Shown one piece after another: positions 25,101-32,361 of a stretch of DNA of 48,703 bases. Within the stretch, counting starts at the first letter, position 1, and every line of letters starts with the position of its first letter. The stretch is taken from the NCBI GenBank assembly GCA_964454745.1, contig CAYVUI010000013.1, forward strand, positions 1 through 48,703. Direction: 5' to 3'. The notes beneath the pieces were generated by a model, which worked only from the letters and a program-made list of their open reading frames with translations, was not told the origin of the DNA and did no database searches. The position numbers and the translations under genes were made by a program. Source of the stretch: CAYVUI01 sp964454745 (GTDB lineage Bacteria > Planctomycetota > Phycisphaerae > Sedimentisphaerales > Anaerohalosphaeraceae).

Positions 25101-25565
25101 CTGCCAGCCGGGATCCATCCGCAGGGCCCGAATCGGCTGGACGGAGGAAAGATTCATCTCGTATTCATGCCACTTATCGTCATGCTGAACCATGAAGCGG
25201 CCGCAATTGTGCTCTTCGTATCCCTGTTGACCTTCATTTTGATAATACCATTCAACCCTGCCGAACGCGCCTTTACCGCTTTTCATTCGCATGGTGATCT
25301 TTACCGGGGCGGGAATGTCCACACTGCCAAAGTCGATGCGGGGGTCTCCGGGATTGACCTTGATCTTCAGAAAACCGTCTTCGACTGTAACCTCACAGTC
25401 CTGTGTATGTTCAGGGGCGAATTGGGAAGAATCAAAATTCCACTGGGTTAGGATGGAACCGGTGGGTGAATTCTCCTGCGGCTTTTGACCCTTTTTATCC
25501 GTACAGCCCGATAAAATGAGGAAGAGGGAAAAGAAGAGGGTAATAAGGACAGCAGTTTTTTTCAT
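22122..25565 (-). CDS. Large glycoside-hydrolase-like lipoprotein with CBM-like, chitobiase-type and NPCBM-type modules
   Basis: A 1147-residue lipoprotein: leader KKTAVLITLFFSLFLILSGC with Cys21. Order: a jelly-roll-like module (about 35-170, ending RMDPGWQPGEFTIDWIRF); a central catalytic-like region (about 180-870) resembling DUF5696 and GH101/GH129-type enzymes; a chitobiase-type beta domain with FYTLDGSEPTTASMKYTKPF; and an NPCBM-like domain with YEKGLGMMSP and AGIDDTAGENG. Candidate catalytic residues are Asp556 in GRFIDVSNA and Glu599 in LGTEHGNDW. The NPCBM domain appears to stop early. ATG 25565 was chosen over the longer frame from 25628 for its AGGGAG site and lipobox leader. It probably cleaves an external glycan at the cell surface; the exact activity is unknown. 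Confidence 0.7.
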   Translation of the reverse strand: MKKTAVLITLFFSLFLILSGCTDKKGQKPQENSPTGSILTQWNFDSSQFAPEHTQDCEVTVEDGFLKIKVNPGDPRIDFGSVDIPAPVKITMRMKSGKGAFGRVEWYYQNEGQQGYEEHNCGRFMVQHDDKWHEYEMNLSSVQPIRALRMDPGWQPGEFTIDWIRFEKIEIPETVSKAMANQKQKIILENASLKLEFDPASHQYQLDNKATGKQYIADGSDTRAYLTCAESKTPNSFRLDLYDYAQQVEYTCEVTMDKKEPVLTFLLDSESKDQRFENLATYPPAFKSGYEDGKLVFCNRSSGLYVDQDDHNEHFQEMLVYGNLSLDMPWVGVVEPKTGHGHMLLVESPCDAFVKLFHDENGDQWPGMMWRESLDTFRYPRKMSYRFSNGGGYINLAKMYRQYAQQQGLAVTLEQKEAHKPQVAYLKGAPVIWGSMDAWEFIQQARTAGIVRGVMSNVHHALSRTESVTWMNELGYVTNEYGNFSDILPGEPSQFYDDIEEASYHRRPGAGPAKGWYAADTGLQYYSRSTSMAMRAVKTYMPGRFEKYKFNGRFIDVSNAIDLFEDFHPDHTFDRRQDLKYRREVYEYVNSFNVVLGTEHGNDWSMDMVDYFEGALSGPFWWISVGKWNPGILQKAQNREDISKIYLKYGMAHEKRIPLWQLVYHDCATSTWYWGDVPGFLYEAAPELAARKDLFAILYGSVPLFWRDHIGYDWNKNRSRFLRSYHETCKLHEEIAYDKMLTHEFLTDDRAVQKTTFDSGTVAVVNFSNQPRPYETHAGKSLTLAPYGFWVQGPAVAQSKLLVDDQVKTRIQKRGYLRVESQKVADFGPVELKGLLTAFEIEPGRWNLVVENTNRVKINVPQLTSAPAGQKFEIFEIEEKGALKRKADYQLDGDSVVLTPADDYQLYAILLDVTPNVLMVTPAKYTILTNEQVYLYCPDPSADIFYTLDGSEPTTASMKYTKPFTLSHSGTVKARAFKNAGATSMMGVSHDYTVRKLLFESEAVTIAKEPVKIDLDISAGEKLVLEVDDANTAVFWDYADWANARLVKKDGSEVYLSDRQPVYSRMDHAVLGINKRVRQSDEMKKEPKPLQMKGKVYEKGLGMMSPAVYKYDIPQNASRFQCIAGIDDTAGENGRLILRISIEMPHQ

Positions 25566-25586
25566 TTTGACTCCCTGTCGAAAAGT

Positions 25587-25628
25587 AAAAAAATATGCCT
25601 TATAATCGCGGATTGTACTATAAGGCAT
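25587..25628 (-). terminator. Intrinsic terminator or attenuator upstream of the glycan operon
   Basis: A perfect 10-bp stem (ATGCCTTATA at 25595-25604, TATAAGGCAT at 25619-25628) with a 14-base loop is followed on the minus strand by seven U residues (25587-25593). It lies 36 bases after the pseudopilin stop and only about 21 bases before the ATG of the lipoprotein gene. No promoter fits between them, so it may act as an attenuator. Confidence 0.72.
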
Positions 25629-25664
25629 AGTTTGATTCTATGATTAATTCATGAATGTCTTGAT

Positions 25665-26528
25665 TTAGTCTACGTAACCGGCTGCTTTCGCGAGAACCCT
25701 TTTATTTTTTGTTTCCACCCAGGTAAACGGGTATACCGGGCCGTTTTTAAAGGCATGATAACCGTCTGGAGCACTGTAGTCGAAACCGAACCATTCCACA
25801 TGGCCGTCAATGAACAACCAGTTGCCGCCGTCTTCATGCTGGTCGCCCTGGGAACTTACGCCCGCGCTGCCGGCATAGTTGGAACGAAAACCCTTGACCG
25901 TCGGCGCCCACCAGAGGGAACTCCAGTAATTCGATCCCTGTACACAGCCTTCATAGCCGGGCTGGCCTTCCTGAACCCTGTAGTTGGAATCCTGGTAACC
26001 AATATGGCACTCCACCATCCAGAGCACTTCAGAAGGTGTGGCAATCATCGTGGTTTTTGCGGCATTGCCGCTCTGGTTGCTCCACCATTTAGGGGTATTG
26101 TTTGCCTTGCGGTTCTCGAGGGCGCCATTTTGCAAGTAGGACCTTGCCAGGGCTTCACCGCTGAGGTAATCCTCAAAGACCTGGTGCTCGGGAGTTTTCC
26201 TTGGTTTTTTATCCGCAGGACAGGCCACGTAGTCCTTGGAACTGTCACTCTTGGTGGTCTGGAAATATGGAATCAACGCAATGTCCCAGGGCATGGGGAC
26301 GGAGACCCCGTCGCTGTTTACATCGATCACATCGGGGATGGTGATATCCTTGTTTTCCATGGCATACATATTCAGGGCAAGACCGCACTGGCTCATGTGA
26401 GCCGCACAGACGGTTTTTCTTGCCAGGGCCTTCACCTTGGCCAGGGAAGGCATCAGGATACTCATCAGCAAGGCGATGATCGAAATAACCACCAGGAGCT
26501 CAATTAACGTAAAGGCTTTTCTTTTCAT
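25665..26528 (-). CDS. Prepilin-type pseudopilin (type II secretion/type IV pilus-like)
   Basis: A 287-residue protein beginning KRKAFTLIELLVVISIIALL, the prepilin N-terminal cleavage/methylation signal: the peptidase site is before FTLIE, with Glu at mature position 5. The globular part contains WLFIDGHVEWFGFD, typical of the planctomycete pseudopilin group. AGAGGT precedes the ATG. These proteins are exported and assembled, but individual roles are mostly unknown; in glycan clusters they may be surface or substrate-binding factors. It follows the dockerin protein by 79 bases that hold a strong hairpin (26562-26591), so expression may be adjusted after transcription. Confidence 0.85.
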   Translation of the reverse strand: MKRKAFTLIELLVVISIIALLMSILMPSLAKVKALARKTVCAAHMSQCGLALNMYAMENKDITIPDVIDVNSDGVSVPMPWDIALIPYFQTTKSDSSKDYVACPADKKPRKTPEHQVFEDYLSGEALARSYLQNGALENRKANNTPKWWSNQSGNAAKTTMIATPSEVLWMVECHIGYQDSNYRVQEGQPGYEGCVQGSNYWSSLWWAPTVKGFRSNYAGSAGVSSQGDQHEDGGNWLFIDGHVEWFGFDYSAPDGYHAFKNGPVYPFTWVETKNKRVLAKAAGYVD

Positions 26529-26561
26529 GATTTACCTCTTATTTCCGGCACCATTCATTAC

Positions 26562-26591
26562 GCGGTGCCCGAGAAGATGTTCGGGCACCGC
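26562..26591 (-). other. Perfect intercistronic hairpin
   Basis: An 11-bp perfect stem (GCGGTGCCCGA at 26562-26572; TCGGGCACCGC at 26581-26591) with an 8-base loop lies between the dockerin gene and the pseudopilin gene. In the minus-strand transcript no U-run follows, so it is more likely an mRNA-stabilising or processing element than a full terminator. Confidence 0.6.
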
Positions 26592-26607
26592 CGCATTTCA
26601 TCCTTTT

Positions 26608-28248
26608 TTATGGTAACGGCACATTCTTAAGCCAGTCTTCAGCGACTGCCTTAAAGTCCATATAGTCAATCACATTATCGCCATTGACATCCGGATATTT
26701 TGTCTTCGTAAACCGGACATTATCATAGGCAATCTCGTTTCCTTCAAGAACGAAGAGGATCACGTTGTCGTTATACTGAGGATCTGTTGTCGAATCAAAA
26801 TTCACCGAAACACCAAGCCAGCCGTCTACAATTGGCGGATTGGTTACATGATTGAGGACCGACACTTCCGAGAAGACCAGGTTTTCAGGATCTGAATCAT
26901 CCATCAGGACCATTTTGACCTGGTACCAGACAAAGCTGCTGTCTACACCGACATCTACGAGGAAGTTATACGCCGTATTGGGATCAACCCGGCCTTCCGG
27001 CTGGGCGATGTTACCGACTGCTCCATTAAGAAGGTATACATAATTATCCCCTTCTGAGGGCTGGAGAGACCCCGCAGCGGGATTTCTGATTTCCACCAGG
27101 TTGGGATCGGTGTTATTGACACCCATATTGTTATCCCATTCGGGAATAACCAGGGGCTGGGCCAGTCCGTCGGCGAGGACGGGATCTTCAAATCCTGGGT
27201 TGTCAAGACCCCGAATTTCCATCCACTGGCCCTGGATGGATTCGAGATCGTTCATATCTACATCACCGTCAAAGTCTACATCACCGGGAACCGGATCGAT
27301 ATCCGCAAAGAGGATGATATCCCCCAGGGACCGTGTGCCGGCCAGCGCAATGGCATCCGGGCCGCCTTCAGGAAGAACGCCGCCGGGCTCGGTGTACCAG
27401 GCAAAGAGCTGGAAATAATCCATACCGGGGTCGTTAGGGTCACGAATGATTACAACATCATCCATGCCGTCGCCGTTTACATCGCTAAGAGCAAGCATAT
27501 CGTAGGCAACACCGCCGTATCCGTAAGACTGATCGGCGGAGCTGTCGCCCCAGGTTCCCCACTCGCCGTCCATTACGCTGAAATCGACGATCACCTGGAA
27601 AGTATTGGGATCAAAGAGAACGCGGTCATCGAGGCCGTCACCATTGATATCGCCCAGGTAAGGCATGTGAGTTCCAACCACACCCCATGCGTTCCAGCCG
27701 GTAAAGTTTTCCGGTACGGGTGAGCCAATGGCGATCGTAACGCCGGGTACCCCGTTTGAAAAAAATCCGCCCCAGACGAGGGCGTCATCGATTCCACCCC
27801 CCGGGAACATGGCCGCGCCGGTGGAGGTGGCACAGTTGTCGTCAATTCCATCGCCGTCGATATCGCCAAAAATGACCTGCTGCGTGGTGTTATCCCACCA
27901 TTCGGTCTTGATATCGCCAAGAGGAGGATTCCAGTCCCCATTGGCAATGTTGCCGTCTGCAAATGTGTACGGGCAGACAATCTGCCACTGGATCCCCGAA
28001 GGCTGGACCACAACTTTGTCATCGAGTCCATCCCCGTTGAAATCGGCCCAGTGAGAACTGGCAACCCCAAACCAGCCAAAAGAGACCTGGTCATTAATCG
28101 GGCCGTTCCAGTTGCCTCCGAGAGCCAGGTCATTGCTGTGGGAATAGAACAATGCCGGGTTTCCCGGGCGGTAAGGTGAAATACGTTCCGCACTAAATGC
28201 GACACTTACTACCAAAACCAACATGCAAATTATGAAACCTTTTTTCAT
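26608..28248 (-). CDS. Secreted FG-GAP-like protein with dockerin-type repeats
   Basis: A 546-residue secreted protein (leader KKGFIICMLVLVVSVAFSA). Residues about 20-300 are a paralogue of the PEP-CTERM protein at 12152-13144, with calcium-loop repeats DFNGDGLDD, DIDGDGIDD, DINGDGLDD and DVNGDGMDD. A dockerin-like loop (GDVDFDGDVDMNDLESIQGQW) follows, then a beta-rich domain (about 345-510) and a second dockerin-like loop near the C-terminus (DVNGDNVIDYMDFKAVAEDW). ATG 28248 has GGAGGA eight bases upstream; the longer frame from 28299 overlaps the LacI gene. It lies 22 bases after that gene, so it is probably co-transcribed and under the same control. Role: surface display or glycan contact; not proven. 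Confidence 0.8.
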   Translation of the reverse strand: MKKGFIICMLVLVVSVAFSAERISPYRPGNPALFYSHSNDLALGGNWNGPINDQVSFGWFGVASSHWADFNGDGLDDKVVVQPSGIQWQIVCPYTFADGNIANGDWNPPLGDIKTEWWDNTTQQVIFGDIDGDGIDDNCATSTGAAMFPGGGIDDALVWGGFFSNGVPGVTIAIGSPVPENFTGWNAWGVVGTHMPYLGDINGDGLDDRVLFDPNTFQVIVDFSVMDGEWGTWGDSSADQSYGYGGVAYDMLALSDVNGDGMDDVVIIRDPNDPGMDYFQLFAWYTEPGGVLPEGGPDAIALAGTRSLGDIILFADIDPVPGDVDFDGDVDMNDLESIQGQWMEIRGLDNPGFEDPVLADGLAQPLVIPEWDNNMGVNNTDPNLVEIRNPAAGSLQPSEGDNYVYLLNGAVGNIAQPEGRVDPNTAYNFLVDVGVDSSFVWYQVKMVLMDDSDPENLVFSEVSVLNHVTNPPIVDGWLGVSVNFDSTTDPQYNDNVILFVLEGNEIAYDNVRFTKTKYPDVNGDNVIDYMDFKAVAEDWLKNVPLP

Positions 28249-28270
28249 TAGAAAATCCTCCGAGAAATAG

Positions 28271-29386
28271 TTAACTTTTTTCATCCATTGCCGTGCCAAT
28301 TGTTGTTTTTCTAATTTTCAGTTCATTTCCTTCAATAAGCCTGTGTATGGGGCCCTGTTCGGGATCCTTGATTAGCTCCACGATTGTTTCGGCTGCTGCC
28401 TGGCCGATCCGCTCCAGCGGTTCGCGTATCGTGGACAGGCCGACAGCGATATCGTCTGAGAGGGGCACATCCCCCATTCCCATCAACGCGATCTCCTCGG
28501 GCACTTTGATTCCCATTTTAATCAGTGCCCGGTAGGCGGTAATCGCCAGTGAATCATGCGGGAAAAACAATGCGTCAGGCGCTCCGCCTCTTGAGGTCAT
28601 CAGGGATTCAAGGGTTTTGATGACATTGAAATCCCCATTTTGAGGGATATTCTGCTGGCCGCCGTGGATGGAATCCCAACCGACCCAGTCATAGAGCGGG
28701 GACCAGCGAACGATATTTTCATCGAATTCGATCCCGGCTTCGTCAAGAGCGTCTTTGTAGGCCTGGTAGCGGTCTCGAACGAGCCTGGTGACGATCAGTT
28801 CACTGCCGATAAAGCCGATCCGCCTGCGACCGATTTCGATGAGGTGCTGGACGGCTTTTTTCGCAGCCGGGGCACAATCCCAGGCAACGTAGCTGACCTG
28901 CGGCATATCTTCCAGGGTATCGGCAATAAACAAAAGGGGAATTTTATGGTCAAATACTTCCCGGTAAGCGTCTGTGCACTGGGGAAGCGGCTGACAGATA
29001 ATCCCCTCATCACGTCTTTCCATGGACATCATCAGTTCCCGCTCATTTCTCTTGGGGTCCCAGAGGTGAATCGATGTCATGGGAAGGTACCCTTGATCCT
29101 CCAAAGCCGGCAGCGCACCACCCATTACATCGGCCGGCCAGTCGTATTCGTAACCGCCGATGACCATTCCGATCACCCCGGTCCGCTGTCTTGCGAGGTT
29201 TTTGGCCCAGAGATGCGGGACATAGTTGAGTTTTTCAGCCGCGTTGAAAACCTTTTGAGCCGTCTTGTCCGCCACCCGCCGCTTTTTGGCCTCACCAGCG
29301 AGAACGTAGCCTACCGTCGTTTTGGAAATCCCCAGGTGCTCGGCAATCTCAACGATGCTGACTGATTTGGTTTGATTTGGTGCCAT
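28271..29386 (-). CDS. LacI-family transcriptional repressor
   Basis: A 371-residue regulator. The N-terminal helix-turn-helix reads SIVEIAEHLGISKTTVGYVL, followed by the hinge helix region KLNYVPHLWAKNLARQ. The periplasmic-binding-protein-like effector domain (about 60-365) contains DALFFPHDSLAITAYRAL and ALMGMGDVPLSDDIAVGLSTI. ATG 29386 has AAGGAA upstream; the frame runs further to 29449 but that would cross the operators. Two operator-like palindromes lie just upstream (29423-29432 and 29455-29470), pointing to autoregulation. The same palindrome precedes other operons in the window, so this is the likely local regulator. The inducer is unknown, presumably a sugar released by the encoded enzymes. 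Confidence 0.88.
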   Translation of the reverse strand: MAPNQTKSVSIVEIAEHLGISKTTVGYVLAGEAKKRRVADKTAQKVFNAAEKLNYVPHLWAKNLARQRTGVIGMVIGGYEYDWPADVMGGALPALEDQGYLPMTSIHLWDPKRNERELMMSMERRDEGIICQPLPQCTDAYREVFDHKIPLLFIADTLEDMPQVSYVAWDCAPAAKKAVQHLIEIGRRRIGFIGSELIVTRLVRDRYQAYKDALDEAGIEFDENIVRWSPLYDWVGWDSIHGGQQNIPQNGDFNVIKTLESLMTSRGGAPDALFFPHDSLAITAYRALIKMGIKVPEEIALMGMGDVPLSDDIAVGLSTIREPLERIGQAAAETIVELIKDPEQGPIHRLIEGNELKIRKTTIGTAMDEKS

Positions 29387-29422
29387 TCTTTTTTCCTTAA
29401 CTTTGGGCTGTTCCGATCTGCC

Positions 29423-29432
29423 GGAACGTTCC
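29423..29432. promoter_or_regulatory. LacI-type operator GGAACGTTCC upstream of the repressor gene
   Basis: A perfect 10-base palindrome about 37 bases before the LacI start codon, close to the predicted transcription start. It is identical to the cores at 12033, 13231 and 38223. Confidence 0.7.
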
Positions 29433-29439
29433 AAATATG

Positions 29440-29470
29440 ATAATATCAATTCATGCTGGAAGGTTCCAGC
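29440..29470 (-). promoter_or_regulatory. Predicted LacI promoter with second operator
   Basis: CTGGAA (29464-29469), an 18-base spacer and TATTAT (29440-29445) on the minus strand. The palindrome GCTGGAAGGTTCCAGC (29455-29470) covers the -35 element; compared with the other sites the central AACGTT is AAGGTT. Together with 29423-29432 this would let the repressor occupy both -35 and start-site positions. Confidence 0.55.
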
Positions 29471-29605
29471 AAAATCTTGAATTTTTCTAAATTTTTATAA
29501 GTATATCTATGTCTACATTTACGGCTATATCCATCCTCTGCCTGATCTCCGGTTTTTAAATGTACCTGAAAGCCTTAATTAATGGGTTTTTTCATCTATT
29601 TTGCT

Positions 29606-29633
29606 TTGTTAAGCCTATTATATTTATTATACT
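29606..29633 (+). promoter_or_regulatory. Candidate promoter for the GH78-like/nitrilase operon
   Basis: TTGTTA (29606-29611), 16 bases, then TATACT (29628-29633), about 40 bases before the start codon. The surrounding region is AT-rich. This is a by-eye match only. Confidence 0.4.
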
Positions 29634-29673
29634 GCTTATTTGACAACTGTAATAGAAAGGATCAACCACAAAT

Positions 29674-31446
29674 ATGGGAATGTACGGCGACAGCTCTCCC
29701 TGCACGTGTTTCAAGGTGATGGAAGGTTCCAGCAAATCTTCCGCCTCCCCCGCTTTTCCCCTGCAAATCCTTAAAGATCAGCATGTTACGCTCGATTGGG
29801 GGCAAAAACGCACCGGTTGGATCCAGGTGGCAGGCCGTGGTGAAATCCAGTACCAAATTGCCGGGGATGAACGAATATTCCCCCTTTTTGAACGAAAATC
29901 GCCGGATAAGGCCATCAACTGGCCCAGCAGTTGTGTCACTTCCGCAGTTGGCGAATTACAATTAACTCCTGACAGGCGGAATTTATGCGATACTACCCAT
30001 GCATTTCGTTATATCCGGCTTGTGAATCGTTCGGGTAAGGTCGCGGTAATTGATTCGATCAGGCTGATCCCCAGTGAATTCCCGGAGATCCCCAGTGGTA
30101 AATTCCAGTGCGATCGTGAGATCATCAATATCGGCTGGAAGATGGGCCTGGATACGGTACATCTGTGCACGCAGCCCGGCGACCAGAGTTTTCTCCCCGT
30201 ATACCCCCCTTTCGGGAACGGGTACGTACAGTGGGACGGCTGTCGGCGGGACCGGGAGATCTGGGGCGGAGACCTGCGGCCCAGCGCGCTGTGCTGGTAT
30301 TACAATTTCAGCGATGACAGCCCGATCTTGAACAGCCTTTACCTTTTACTGTCCGGACAGCATGTCGCCTGCCCCGAGCACGGCGCGTTCCCGGGCAGCG
30401 GTTCGACACGCCAGCTTCTGCCGGAGTGGTGCTTCTGGATTGTAACGGCCCTGTGGGAGTATATTCTGCATACGGGCAAATCTCTGCCGGACCGGTTCTT
30501 GAAATACACCCTGGGTTTTTTCCTCGAATGGTGCGAGCGAAAACTTCAAGAAGGGAAAAACGCCTTCCTGCCCGGCAGTGCAACGTGGATGTATACCTTT
30601 AACTTTGACAGCAACGCCCTGCCGGGGATTCAAACGTCGGCACTGCACGGCCTCAATGCCCTTTCCAGGCTTTTCCTGTATCTTGGACAACCCGACAAAG
30701 CCCAACGAGCCGACAACATCAAAACCAAACTCGCCGAATACATCACTGAAAACATGTATGACCCCAGCTACGGCACACTTGCAATCAATATTAAGAACAA
30801 CGGCCTGGACAGCTATTCCGACCTGGTTTCAACCTGCTGGGCGCTGGAGGCCGGGCTCTTCGAGAACGAGCGTGCATCTGAAATCCTCCAGCACCTCAAA
30901 AAGCTCCACTGGACCGATTCGGGCAGCATCAATGTCGCCCCGGTGCCGAAGATTGAAAGCCTGCATAACAACAATATCTGGCCGTTTGCCAATGCGTACG
31001 AATTCTCGGCCCGGCTGCATTATAATGACCCGCAAAACGCCCTCGAACTGTTTACACGATACATTTCGAATATCCATTCACAGGGCCATAACACCCTCTT
31101 CGAGATGATCCACATTGACGGCAGCCTGCCTATTGATGAAACGGACGGGAATACCCTCAGTTTCTGCCATGCCTGGGGCGGCCTCGGAAGCTGGGCCCTC
31201 CAGCGGTACTTACTGGGCGCATCGCCGACAACTCCGGGGTGGCAAAGCTTTTCCCTGTGCCCGGTGATATCCAAGCTCAAATACTGCAAGGGCACAATCG
31301 TCACACCCAGGGGTCTGATTACCGCCGAGATCGAAAGCGACGGCACCAAGCTGACAGGGAAACTTGAGCATCCAGGCGGCATGCAGTGTACCCACGTATC
31401 CGATACAGCGGGCAGCATTGAAATACTCGCCAAAAAATCAGAGTAA
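29674..31446 (+). CDS. GH78-like alpha-L-rhamnosidase (six-hairpin glycosidase)
   Basis: A 590-residue (alpha/alpha)6-barrel glycosidase. The motif WDGCRRDREIWGGDL (about residues 187-201) matches the DG-KRDR--W-GDL signature of GH78-type rhamnosidases; FCHAWGGLGSWALQRYLLG near the end is another family block, and a C-terminal beta domain follows. The N-terminus is short compared with full GH78 enzymes and there is no signal peptide. ATG 29674 has AAAGGA 13 bases upstream, a slightly long distance; ATG 29719 is an alternative. An operator-like sequence lies at 29720-29736 inside the first codons. It is divergent from the LacI gene and followed nine bases after its stop by a nitrilase. The substrate is inferred. 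Confidence 0.8.
   Translation: MGMYGDSSPCTCFKVMEGSSKSSASPAFPLQILKDQHVTLDWGQKRTGWIQVAGRGEIQYQIAGDERIFPLFERKSPDKAINWPSSCVTSAVGELQLTPDRRNLCDTTHAFRYIRLVNRSGKVAVIDSIRLIPSEFPEIPSGKFQCDREIINIGWKMGLDTVHLCTQPGDQSFLPVYPPFGNGYVQWDGCRRDREIWGGDLRPSALCWYYNFSDDSPILNSLYLLLSGQHVACPEHGAFPGSGSTRQLLPEWCFWIVTALWEYILHTGKSLPDRFLKYTLGFFLEWCERKLQEGKNAFLPGSATWMYTFNFDSNALPGIQTSALHGLNALSRLFLYLGQPDKAQRADNIKTKLAEYITENMYDPSYGTLAINIKNNGLDSYSDLVSTCWALEAGLFENERASEILQHLKKLHWTDSGSINVAPVPKIESLHNNNIWPFANAYEFSARLHYNDPQNALELFTRYISNIHSQGHNTLFEMIHIDGSLPIDETDGNTLSFCHAWGGLGSWALQRYLLGASPTTPGWQSFSLCPVISKLKYCKGTIVTPRGLITAEIESDGTKLTGKLEHPGGMQCTHVSDTAGSIEILAKKSE
29720..29736. promoter_or_regulatory. Operator-like sequence inside the start of the GH78-like gene
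   Basis: TGGAAGGTTCCAGCAAA repeats 17 bases of the divergent operator region (29457-29473). It lies about 265 bases from that operator, a distance suited to repressor-mediated looping, though coincidence or duplication is possible. Confidence 0.45.
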
Positions 31447-31455
31447 AGGACACCA

Positions 31456-32343
31456 ATGACCCTTCCAACCGACCATCTTTACAAGGGGGATTTCACTTCG
31501 GTGCGGCTGGGGCTGTGCCAGGTGCAAACCGAGCCATGGAAGTGCAGCGATAATTTTGACCGTGCGATTCGATCCATCGAACAGGCGGCGAAAGACGGCG
31601 CGCAGATCGCAATCACACCGGAATGCGTGATTCACGGCTATGGAGCCTTGAAGAACAAGCAGGATTTGATACAGCTCGCCGAGGCGGCGGAACCTGTCGA
31701 CGGAGAGAAGATTACGGTGGTAAAAAATCTCGCGAAAAAGCATAGCATTTTTATCAGCTTTGGTTTCGCGGAAAAACAAGAGGGCCGGATTTACAATTCT
31801 GCAGCGTTCATTTCAGACCAGGGCCAGATTCTTTATACCTATCGCAAGGTGCACTGCCGCGATTTTGAGAGCATCGAACACGGCGGCGGGTTTACACCGG
31901 GCGAGGAATTCTACGCGCAGCAGGTTCCAATCGAGGGCAATTTATTCGGGATCGGAACGATGATCTGCTTTGACCGGGAGATTCCTGAGTCTCTCCGATG
32001 TCTTCGGGCAGCAGGCAGTGAACTTGTGCTTTGCCCCCTGGCGACTAACACCAGCGACATGCTCCAAAAGGCGGACAGAGCCGATAACGAGATGATCACC
32101 CGCTGCAGGGCCGCTGAAAACGAGATTTATATCGCCGTGGTCAACCATGCAGGCCGGTTTAACGGCGGCAGCTTCGTCGTCGGCCCAAGCGGAGAACTGG
32201 TCACCCAGCTCGGCGAAGATCCATGCACCTGTGTGGTCGAAATTCCGCTGGGTATTATTTCAACGAAGTTCCACAGTCGGCCGCTCGGCTGGATGGGCTG
32301 GGGCTTTCGCCGGCCGCAAGTCTACCGCAAATACCTCGATTGA
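31456..32343 (+). CDS. Nitrilase-superfamily carbon-nitrogen hydrolase
   Basis: A 295-residue cytoplasmic amidase-like enzyme of normal length for the superfamily. The catalytic triad is visible: Glu56 in ITPECVIHG, Lys131 in YRKVHC and Cys171 in MICFDREIPE. It hydrolyses a C-N bond, but neither amide nor nitrile substrate can be deduced. It lies 9 bases after the GH78-like gene with AAGGA upstream, so they form a two-gene operon. The other nitrilase in the window (10102-11946) is exported and fused to the X domain; this one has neither feature. It ends 18 bases from the convergent beta-helix gene, with no clear terminator between. Confidence 0.85.
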   Translation: MTLPTDHLYKGDFTSVRLGLCQVQTEPWKCSDNFDRAIRSIEQAAKDGAQIAITPECVIHGYGALKNKQDLIQLAEAAEPVDGEKITVVKNLAKKHSIFISFGFAEKQEGRIYNSAAFISDQGQILYTYRKVHCRDFESIEHGGGFTPGEEFYAQQVPIEGNLFGIGTMICFDREIPESLRCLRAAGSELVLCPLATNTSDMLQKADRADNEMITRCRAAENEIYIAVVNHAGRFNGGSFVVGPSGELVTQLGEDPCTCVVEIPLGIISTKFHSRPLGWMGWGFRRPQVYRKYLD

Positions 32344-32361
32344 TTCTCCGGCAAGTTGGGA

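Noticed and set aside
24051..25451. Plus-strand open frame of 466 codons
   Set aside because: Antisense to the large lipoprotein; no start signal or domain is visible.
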